Source: Archaeoglobaceae archaeon
Lineage (GTDB): Archaea; Halobacteriota; Archaeoglobi; Archaeoglobales; JdFR-42
NCBI GenBank assembly: GCA_015523685.1
Contig: WAJW01000144.1
Location: 1-9,730 of the forward strand
Length of the DNA stretch: 9,730 bases
Direction of reading: 5' to 3'
Under the pieces are notes generated by a model. It saw nothing but the letters and a program-made list of their open reading frames with translations. It was not told where the DNA came from and searched no databases. How positions within the stretch are numbered: position 1 is the stretch's first letter; the number at the start of each line of letters is the position of its first letter. Made by a program: the position numbers and the translations under genes. Shown here piece after piece: positions 1 to 5,663 of the stretch.

Positions 1-762
1 AATGTATATTGATCCTTTTCTTTCACCATCATTTCTCACAAAAATTTCTCCTTCATTCCTGAAAACATCAGACGTCTCGGCTGGAATATTACGCCCATCT
101 GATGAATTCGCCATGATATAGCCGTTTGTCGCCTCATCAACCGAAAAAAAACCACCAGTGGATCTTATATATCCATACATTACCTCAGACGATGCTGGAG
201 AACTATCCAGTATAACTTTTAGTTCAGTATATATCTCATCTCCTGCACCGACTTCCTCATTAAGATCCACCCGTTCTACATCATGATCTACAACACGGGT
301 TATCTCGAGAATAGCATCTTTTTCGGTTATAACATCTAAAATGTTTGTGCCAGTTGCAATTTTGCCAATTTTCAATGCGTTATGAGCTACATGTTCCTCC
401 AGTGCCACTGAGAAATACGAAATCTTTTCAAGAAGAAAAAAAATGTCCCCTTTTTTCACTTTGACTTTATTTTTCGGATTTACTGGTATCTTTTTTTCAA
501 CTGGACCAAAATAAAGTCCACGAACCGACTTTACATCAAGTGAAAGAGGTGTAGAAAGTGCTTCTTCTAGTGGGATTTTTGAATGAATTCTCATTATACC
601 TTTCGATGTAACAAGATTATATGCATTCTCCATTTTCCTCTTTTTTCTGGCAACTAGCAGATCATCTAATATTGCCGGATCGTAATTTCTGTTTAAAAGA
701 AATTCCCTAATATTCATTTTTTTCCTTAAAGATACCATTTCATTATTTAGCAGAAGTTTCAT
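1..762 (-). CDS. Methanogenesis marker protein 3 homologue (Mmp3, UPF0288-like), N-terminal 254 residues, cut by window edge
   Basis: An open frame of 254 codons without a stop runs from an ATG at 762 off the left edge; a TGA lies just upstream in frame, so 762 is the first possible start. The first ~35 residues resemble the ThiS-like beta-hairpin at the start of Mmp3 (MKLLLNNEMVSLRKK, then a helix), which favours this start although no clear ribosome site precedes it. Further matches to the family, from memory: YFGPV (about 103-107), KKGDIFF (about 123-129), KIGKIATGTNILD (about 152-164), a stretch near 195-225 with SPASSEV and FFSVDEATNG, and IFVRNDGERKGSIYI at 240-254. Mmp3 is restricted to archaea with MCR-type enzymes and has been reported in the ATP-dependent MCR activation complex with McrC and Mmp7/17. 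Lying 29 bases behind the preceding gene, it is probably the operon's fifth gene. The family call is fairly firm; activation of this ACR is inferred. Confidence 0.68.
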   Translation of the reverse strand, partial: MKLLLNNEMVSLRKKMNIREFLLNRNYDPAILDDLLVARKKRKMENAYNLVTSKGIMRIHSKIPLEEALSTPLSLDVKSVRGLYFGPVEKKIPVNPKNKVKVKKGDIFFLLEKISYFSVALEEHVAHNALKIGKIATGTNILDVITEKDAILEITRVVDHDVERVDLNEEVGAGDEIYTELKVILDSSPASSEVMYGYIRSTGGFFSVDEATNGYIMANSSDGRNIPAETSDVFRNEGEIFVRNDGERKGSIYI

Positions 763-791
763 GCTTGGTCAACAAAATAAATCGAGGGGCA

Positions 792-1331
792 TCATGGATG
801 CCCATCAGGCCACATGAGGGGTCGAGGAACCTTTGCGCTGAGATCACCCTTTATTGCCAGATCAATAGCATCTTTAAGGTCAAGCAATGCAGTCATATTA
901 CCTATATATGTAGCACTTCCATCTGCGATAGGGTCTATGGTATCAATCTCACCTAACAATATCCTTACAAGATCGTAATAATCAATCCTCAGCACAGTAT
1001 CCACTTCTATCATTGACCCTGGATCTGGTGCACCATTAACAACGGACCCTGGAGAGATCCTCATTCTTGCATATTCCACTCCTCTTATTGGATGTCGAGT
1101 CTCTATTAATATTGACCTAGGGGGAAAATTAGCAGTTGTCATTACACATGCTGGGCATGGTGCCATTTTATTTATTAAAAAATCAAAAAGTAGAGTATAT
1201 AAATCCGGCTCCTTATCTTTTAAGTTAATCCAATCGACATTTTTATACCAATCTTCCGGAAGAGGAGGCTTAGGTTTTATGTGTTCTTCCTCTTTTTTTG
1301 GTCTAATGACGCCTAACTCTTCTTTACTCAT
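792..1331 (-). CDS. Small SCP2-like (sterol carrier protein domain) protein in the alkyl-CoM reductase operon
   Basis: This 179-residue soluble protein has no signal peptide or membrane segment. Residues 1-55 are charged and proline-rich, followed by a CPAC motif (Cys59, Cys62). Residues about 85-162 read like an SCP2 fold: a strand with RMRISPGSVVNGAPDPGS, an acidic strand (MIEVDTVLRIDYYD), then LVRILLGEID, a small glycine-rich turn, and a closing helix with DLKDAIDLAIKGDL. SCP2 domains bind lipids, fatty acyl groups or other hydrophobic molecules in a tunnel. The gene starts 5 bases after mcrA stops, with AGGAGG (1345-1340) overlapping the end of mcrA, so it is surely co-transcribed and translated with the reductase subunits. 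A role in holding a hydrophobic substrate or product (alkane, alkyl-CoM or acyl-CoA) is inferred. CPAC could bind metal or form a disulfide. The SCP2 assignment is by pattern and is moderate. Confidence 0.5.
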   Translation of the reverse strand: MSKEELGVIRPKKEEEHIKPKPPLPEDWYKNVDWINLKDKEPDLYTLLFDFLINKMAPCPACVMTTANFPPRSILIETRHPIRGVEYARMRISPGSVVNGAPDPGSMIEVDTVLRIDYYDLVRILLGEIDTIDPIADGSATYIGNMTALLDLKDAIDLAIKGDLSAKVPRPLMWPDGHP

Positions 1332-1336
1332 CCATT

Positions 1337-3181
1337 CTACCTCCTTCCTGGCCTCACTATATCTCTCTCCCCGGCAGGTTCAAATTCCCTTAATGCACCT
1401 CTGGCAATCTCTTTCCGTGGTTCTCTGAAATTAAAGATGAGGTGTGGATCTGCGAATGCAGCTTTTACAAGTGGACTTGTGCACCAAGCCGATCCCCTAC
1501 CCATCATACCTGCATAACATTGTGCAACAGCAGCTGCTGAGTGTGTAGCTGTGTATGAGATATATGGTGTATTCATACCTCTTAGTTCTATTAATCCTCC
1601 TTCCTCAGCCCTCAAAGAACAACTATATGGCATCCCAATATGATCTTGGACCTCTTGACCAGAAAACCCTGTTCTTACCCACCCTTCTTTTGCAATCAAG
1701 CCAATCGCGTAATTAACCAACATATTCCCCAGCATGGCATCACCAGTAGTCATAGATAATAATGCTGGTCCTATTATGCCCATAACGGCCATCCGAAGAC
1801 CTCCTCCCCAGTGGTATTCAAATAGTGCAGGGTATTTCTCGTATACCTCCATCATATATTGAACCGCCGTCTCTGTAATTGCCCTTCCTGTCATCCATTT
1901 TGAAGGAAACCTTTCATGCCCTTTGAAATACGTATGAAGTAATTCAGCAAATCGATAAACAAAATCATCCAGTATGTTTCCAGCCATAACTACAGCAGAG
2001 GCAGATGTGAAACTTATCCCACCAGACATGTAAACTCCGAGCCAGTAATTTTCTAAAGCTACTGCAGCTATTGTTCCAGCTTCGAGAGCTGCATCTAACT
2101 GTCGTTTTCCCTCATCCAAATCTTCTACTACTGCTGAGAAAAATGGTTTAGGTTCTAAATAAGATTCAGCAGTGCAGATATCTGCCCAGTATCCATAGGG
2201 TATACCTCCAGGCTCGTTTTCCGCTCTGGATCTAGATTGCCACATTATCTCTCCCATAGCTATCTGTTGAGCATGTTTGGCTGCATATGCAAAATCTGAG
2301 ATCACAGCTTCTCCAGTCAATCTATAAGATGCAACAAACGCCATAGTGGATGCTATAGCAGATCCCCTTTTTATAGCACCACCGTCAGCCATTCTTACCC
2401 TTAATGTTGGGTTTCTAGTTACTACATATAAACTCTCACCAATACCCTTTTTAAGTTTTTCTGCCCTCTCAGGATGGAATTCTTTATCAACATCAAGTAC
2501 CCATCGTTTGTCAAATTGTTCTTTCAATTCATCATCACCTGTAAGTATTTTAGCATAGGCATCGTATGTTAATCCAGGATGCACTTCAGCCATATGCTCT
2601 TGAACCACTGCTCCGCCCCCCAATGTATGTTGAAGAGTCTCCATATACAGGTTCATGGATTCCGGAGTGATTTCTTTTCCAACTCTCAACTGGAGAACCC
2701 TATGAGGTATATCCAACCCTATTATCACAGTTCTTTTAACATCATCTATCATCTGTTGCATTGCAGGATTGTTATAAAGATTTAGATCATCGAAGTCTAC
2801 TATGATATCTGTTCCAGAAATGAGCTGAGGTTCATAATATCTCTGTCCTAAAGGGATTCCCACTTCCCTATTGTAACTTGGTATACCTCTTTCTTTAGCT
2901 AATTTTTTACCCCACTCTACAAATTCCTGCTTGGCTCTAGATTGTCCAACTGCCCCTCCATATTTATAGACTTTCTTATTCATTTTGTCCATGGGATCAT
3001 CACTAAACACTTTATTGAGAGAGTTGTATAACTCTCTTTGCTTTTCAGTGGGTAAGAACTTTTCTTTCATTTCCATAGGGTCGTATCTATAGGAAAGTTC
3101 TGTTGCAAGTGGAATTTTCGTACTTCTCCAATGAAAAAACTTTTTTCTGTCATCTTTATTTACATTTACATCCTCAGCCAT
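1337..3181 (-). CDS. mcrA: Alkyl-coenzyme M reductase alpha subunit (divergent McrA / AcrA)
   Basis: This 614-residue protein is the catalytic alpha subunit of an MCR-family enzyme (cytoplasmic, alpha2beta2gamma2, cofactor F430). It aligns along its length with classical McrA (~550 residues). The Ni ligand Gln147 is Gln194 in AVVQEHM, the thioglycine site Gly445 is Gly508 in TGFSGQEVQDH, Asp450 is Asp513, methyl-His257 is His303, methyl-Arg271 is Arg317, and the end GALREFEPAGER is canonical. Active-site Phe330 and Phe443 are kept (Phe391, Phe506), but Tyr333 is Ala394 and Tyr444 is Ser507, and methylated Gln400 and Cys452 are Leu462 and Ile515. Coenzyme B contacts Arg225 and Lys256 are kept (Arg272, Lys302); Arg270 is Ser316. 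Residues 1-48 are an extra N-terminal extension, and about 15 residues are inserted near 343-366. These traits point to a multi-carbon alkyl-CoM reductase. The frame is intact, so this is a functional variant, not a decaying MCR. Confidence 0.95.
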   Translation of the reverse strand: MAEDVNVNKDDRKKFFHWRSTKIPLATELSYRYDPMEMKEKFLPTEKQRELYNSLNKVFSDDPMDKMNKKVYKYGGAVGQSRAKQEFVEWGKKLAKERGIPSYNREVGIPLGQRYYEPQLISGTDIIVDFDDLNLYNNPAMQQMIDDVKRTVIIGLDIPHRVLQLRVGKEITPESMNLYMETLQHTLGGGAVVQEHMAEVHPGLTYDAYAKILTGDDELKEQFDKRWVLDVDKEFHPERAEKLKKGIGESLYVVTRNPTLRVRMADGGAIKRGSAIASTMAFVASYRLTGEAVISDFAYAAKHAQQIAMGEIMWQSRSRAENEPGGIPYGYWADICTAESYLEPKPFFSAVVEDLDEGKRQLDAALEAGTIAAVALENYWLGVYMSGGISFTSASAVVMAGNILDDFVYRFAELLHTYFKGHERFPSKWMTGRAITETAVQYMMEVYEKYPALFEYHWGGGLRMAVMGIIGPALLSMTTGDAMLGNMLVNYAIGLIAKEGWVRTGFSGQEVQDHIGMPYSCSLRAEEGGLIELRGMNTPYISYTATHSAAAVAQCYAGMMGRGSAWCTSPLVKAAFADPHLIFNFREPRKEIARGALREFEPAGERDIVRPGRR

Positions 3182-4075
3182 TTACTCACCACCTCCATTC
3201 TTATATTTCTCTGAATTATTTTTTATTTTATCAATTTCATCGTAGCGTACACCATAAAGAGGATCAATTTCATCCAAAAGTTCTGGATTATATCCCCCAA
3301 TTATTCGAGCGGTTCCATATCTTGCAATAACGGACATAATCTCAGTTCTGCTTTTATACGGTGCTACATCCCATCTGTAAGTTACATCCTGCCCCCTAGC
3401 TTCTCTTTCAGACATGGGTCTTCCTACTGGTATGGGCATATCCAGAATTTCAGCTTGTGCGTTTTTTATGTAAACTACTTCCCCTATCTCCTTGTCAAAT
3501 TTGTATCTTCTCCTTGCATCGAACATAAGTCCATCTTCATCTAACCTTAACGAATGTCCATGTGTTGTAAGACCTCTAATTGCAACTCTACCTGGATCGA
3601 ACAGGTTAGTTTCGATTAATTCTTTAGAAACTGCTTCTAAATCCCTCTCTCTCATCTCCAAAAGCTGTCTCGATGAATATACTACGGTATCTATACCTCT
3701 ATACCTGTTCAAATATGCTCGAGCCCTTAGCCATGGAGCCATTGGGGGATAATACACAGAATCTGTGAATAATATAAACCTAATTCTATCTCCCGCTCTT
3801 GCTCCTGGAGTCGGTTCAACTATGTTCTTGACTGGATCATATTTTTCTACTAACTCATCTAAAGGTGGATGAATACTGAGATATAACTCTCCAGGATGTC
3901 TATGACCAAGGAGCATCACAAGATTATCATCGGGAATACTCCTAAATCTTTTAAGACGTCTGGAAGCATCCATCGCGAATCTCCTTCGTTCAGAGACTTC
4001 ATCAGGTCCTGGATATAACTGTGGTTTATATTTCTTTATTTTTCTTCCTCGTCTCCTTCTTTTTAATTCTGCCAT
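3182..4075 (-). CDS. mcrG: Alkyl-coenzyme M reductase gamma subunit (divergent McrG / AcrG)
   Basis: This is the gamma subunit of the same reductase, 297 residues from the chosen start. Family landmarks are present in order: YPGPDEV near the N-terminus, LLGHRHPGE, SIHPPL, PGARAGDRIRF, FTDSVYY, RARAYLNRYRG, SSRQ (Arg136 matches gamma Arg120, which contacts the CoM sulfonate), RERDLE..SKELIET, and THGHSLRLDEDGLMFDA of the F430 pocket. The reading frame stays open to an ATG at 4144 inside mcrB, but that would add 23 unrelated residues. The ATG at 4075 has GAGGTGA five bases upstream and is the better start. Classical McrG is ~250 residues. The excess here is a very basic N-terminus (RRRRGRKIKK) and a C-terminal tail (263-297) after the usual end at GGY/F. 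The stop abuts the mcrA ATG (TAAATG), implying coupled translation. Confidence 0.95.
   Translation of the reverse strand: MAELKRRRRGRKIKKYKPQLYPGPDEVSERRRFAMDASRRLKRFRSIPDDNLVMLLGHRHPGELYLSIHPPLDELVEKYDPVKNIVEPTPGARAGDRIRFILFTDSVYYPPMAPWLRARAYLNRYRGIDTVVYSSRQLLEMRERDLEAVSKELIETNLFDPGRVAIRGLTTHGHSLRLDEDGLMFDARRRYKFDKEIGEVVYIKNAQAEILDMPIPVGRPMSEREARGQDVTYRWDVAPYKSRTEIMSVIARYGTARIIGGYNPELLDEIDPLYGVRYDEIDKIKNNSEKYKNGGGE
3186..3196 (-). promoter_or_regulatory. Ribosome binding site of mcrA
   Basis: GGAGGTGGTGA is an almost ideal archaeal Shine-Dalgarno sequence, four bases before the mcrA ATG and within the last codons of mcrG. It supports the ATG at 3181, so the long N-terminal extension of this AcrA is likely translated. 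Confidence 0.8.
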
Positions 4076-4080
4076 ACTAT

Positions 4081-4087
4081 TCACCTC
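4081..4087 (-). promoter_or_regulatory. Ribosome binding site that decides the mcrG start
   Basis: GAGGTGA overlaps the mcrB stop codon and sits five bases before the ATG at 4075. It favours this start over the longer in-frame ATG at 4144, which lies inside mcrB. Confidence 0.8.
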
Positions 4088-5465
4088 ACACCTCATTTTT
4101 AATCTCTTCTGCAGCTTCAGCCACCTTTTCAATTGGCCTGTCAAACTCTGGTAAATGTTTTCTTATAGTGAAATATATGCCTGAAGAGACTTCCGGAGTA
4201 AAGGTTTGGGTTCCTGCATCAAGACAAGCTGCTGCAACGATACAGGGGTTGAAAAAACCAGATGTATGCCTAGTTAGAACATGATCCAGAGAGAACATAC
4301 CAGGACCAGCACCCCCAAAAACGCCATGAGTGTAAAACGTATATCCTAATGCTGTGCCCATAACTCTCCCACAATCACCATCAGGTAAGCCTCCTGCTTC
4401 AAAAGCCAGTATATCACTAAAATAAGATAATACCGCTCCAGCAGATTGTAAAGCTCTTGATGCTCCAACATTTACAATAACAGCTGCCATCATCCCAGCT
4501 AATGCATAAGCATTCCACAATAAGAAATCCTTTGGGGAATATAATTTATATCCGGAAGGCTGAACATCGGGATACCTATTACTTTTAACTTCAATAATTT
4601 TATCCTCAATTGCTCTTTCCAAGGTACTTACCAATACACTGTATACTGACCCGCTCTTGTTTTCTTTAATAAGATCTAAAACCATATTATTGGCGTTGAA
4701 ACCTTGGTATACCGATCCCAGTAGATTATAGTTCTCATACCACCCTATATTATTACCCATTTCAGCCTGAGAAAGCTGTTCTAAAATTGTCGCCAATGCA
4801 GCTCCCCATAGTGTTCTTTTATCGACTAATGCGACGATATGGTTTATGATCGTACTTTTTAAACTTGTGCCCAATCCTTCAAGTGCTGAGGGATACTTTA
4901 TAATCAAACTAATCGGATTACCTTTCTGAGGTGTAACTGACTGGGGATATCTGCCCCATAGAACATTTTTTAAAAGACCAAGCTTATATGGTTCTTCAAG
5001 AGGTGTTAAATTTGCCAATCTAGCGATTATTTGGCCTAATGCAACAGCTGTTGAGGTGAAAGTTGGGGAATAATCTCCAGCATATATCAGTCGAGCTTTT
5101 GGTACTTTGACTATTAATATCTGACCATTTTCGATAACTTTTATCTCGGTATCATCATCTTTCTCCACTTGTATCATTTTTTTCAGCTCATCAGCTATAT
5201 ACTCAGCATGTCCAATTAGATCCACATCAAAACCATACCAAGGCATTTGCACTTCATTCTGGCCTGTTCCAGTAGTCCATCCTGCTTTACCTTCGCTTAA
5301 CATAGTTTCAATTTTATGTAAATTGACTATTGCAGTTCTTTTTAATGTCCATGCTATCTCTCTCATGTATGGATTCCTTAATGGGTGAAACGCTTTTATG
5401 GGCACGTTTTCTGCTATCTCTTTACCCTCGTCATTATACACACTTACTTTATATTCTTTTCTCAT
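4086..5465 (-). CDS. mcrB: Alkyl-coenzyme M reductase beta subunit (divergent McrB / AcrB)
   Basis: This 459-residue beta subunit is the promoter-proximal gene of the operon. The C-terminal third carries the diagnostic McrB block: GTALGYTFYTHGVFGGAGPG, then a segment with DHVLTRH, FFNPC and LDAGTQTFTPE, and a final helix AEAAEEIKNEV. The coenzyme B ligand beta His379 is His395. Beta Phe361 of the substrate pocket is Phe377, while beta Tyr367 is Phe383, so the third pocket tyrosine is also lost. Internal Gly/Ala-rich helices typical of McrB are visible (NAYALAGMMAAVIVNVGASRA). The start at 5465 is preceded by AAGGAG at 5483-5478 with a rather long 12-base spacer. The next gene follows after 10 bases, and classical mcrD and mcrC are not between them, as in many non-methanogen MCR/ACR loci. 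Product assignment is very secure; ACR specificity rests on the combined alpha and beta pocket changes. Confidence 0.95.
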   Translation of the reverse strand: MRKEYKVSVYNDEGKEIAENVPIKAFHPLRNPYMREIAWTLKRTAIVNLHKIETMLSEGKAGWTTGTGQNEVQMPWYGFDVDLIGHAEYIADELKKMIQVEKDDDTEIKVIENGQILIVKVPKARLIYAGDYSPTFTSTAVALGQIIARLANLTPLEEPYKLGLLKNVLWGRYPQSVTPQKGNPISLIIKYPSALEGLGTSLKSTIINHIVALVDKRTLWGAALATILEQLSQAEMGNNIGWYENYNLLGSVYQGFNANNMVLDLIKENKSGSVYSVLVSTLERAIEDKIIEVKSNRYPDVQPSGYKLYSPKDFLLWNAYALAGMMAAVIVNVGASRALQSAGAVLSYFSDILAFEAGGLPDGDCGRVMGTALGYTFYTHGVFGGAGPGMFSLDHVLTRHTSGFFNPCIVAAACLDAGTQTFTPEVSSGIYFTIRKHLPEFDRPIEKVAEAAEEIKNEV

Positions 5466-5473
5466 CCGAATAA

Positions 5474-5516
5474 CACACTCCTTTTTGTGTGGTTGTCTTT
5501 GTTTTAGATCACAAAG
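5474..5516 (-). promoter_or_regulatory. Two small inverted repeats in the mcrB leader
   Basis: Read on the minus strand, CTTTGT (5516-5511) and ACAAAG (5502-5497) form a perfect 6-bp inverted repeat around an 8-base spacer, close to the transcription start predicted from the TATA-like box. Further down, CACAC (5491-5487) and GTGTG (5478-5474) enclose an 8-base A-rich loop ending in AAGGA, so the mcrB ribosome site lies in the loop and edge of a possible hairpin. The stems are short; a role as operator or translational control element is conjecture. Confidence 0.3.
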
Positions 5517-5528
5517 CTAAATAGTGTT

Positions 5529-5544
5529 ATTTATATTTTGTCAT
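5529..5544 (-). promoter_or_regulatory. Candidate BRE/TATA promoter of the mcrBGA operon
   Basis: On the minus strand the sequence reads ACAAAATATAAATA, a good archaeal BRE plus TATA box. Placing transcription start about 25 bases downstream (near 5505) gives a leader of about 40 bases before the mcrB ATG. A second AAAATATAAA copy at 5586-5577 could be an alternative, more distal TATA box. Confidence 0.5.
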
Positions 5545-5548
5545 AGTC

Positions 5549-5568
5549 GATTATAATATATGATAATC
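5549..5568. promoter_or_regulatory. Near-perfect 20-bp palindrome between divergent promoters, candidate operator
   Basis: GATTATAATATATGATAATC equals its reverse complement except for one mismatched base pair (positions 7 and 14 of the motif). It lies directly upstream of the mcrB TATA-like box and about 36 bp before the plus-strand one. That is where a dimeric regulator could control both operons. AT-rich DNA gives palindromes by chance more often, so this is only a candidate. Confidence 0.4.
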
Positions 5569-5595
5569 TATATTTGTTTATATTTTAAATGATGA

Positions 5596-5616
5596 ACCAA
5601 AATTTTTTTATATAGG
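5596..5616 (+). promoter_or_regulatory. Candidate BRE/TATA promoter of the plus-strand operon
   Basis: ACCAAAA followed by a T-run and TTTATATAGG resembles an archaeal BRE and TATA box. A start of transcription about 25 bases on, near 5636-5640, leaves a short leader containing GAGGGGTG (5649-5656) seven bases before the ATG at 5664. Confidence 0.5.
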
Positions 5617-5663
5617 TGGTATTAAATCCACAATGTAAAAATTAAACTGAGGGGTGTAAACAT

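Noticed and set aside
717..762. Internal start of the Mmp3 homologue at 717, behind AAGGA
   Set aside because: It has a better ribosome site but would remove the N-terminal beta-hairpin expected of the family; not fully excluded.
765..956. Short plus-strand open frame of 63 codons across 765-956
   Set aside because: It is antisense to the SCP2-like gene, has no ribosome site and shows no protein-like pattern.
1337..3181. mcrA as a decaying pseudogene because catalytic tyrosines are missing
   Set aside because: The frame is intact over 614 codons, the Ni ligand, thioglycine site and C-terminal motif are kept, and the beta subunit shows a matching change.
4076..4144. Upstream start of mcrG at 4144 overlapping mcrB
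   Set aside because: It adds 23 residues not seen in McrG and lies in coding sequence of mcrB; the ATG at 4075 has an ideal ribosome site.
1337..5465. Canonical methane-specific MCR of a methanogen
   Set aside because: Gene order lacks mcrD/mcrC, all three pocket tyrosines are gone and subunits are enlarged.
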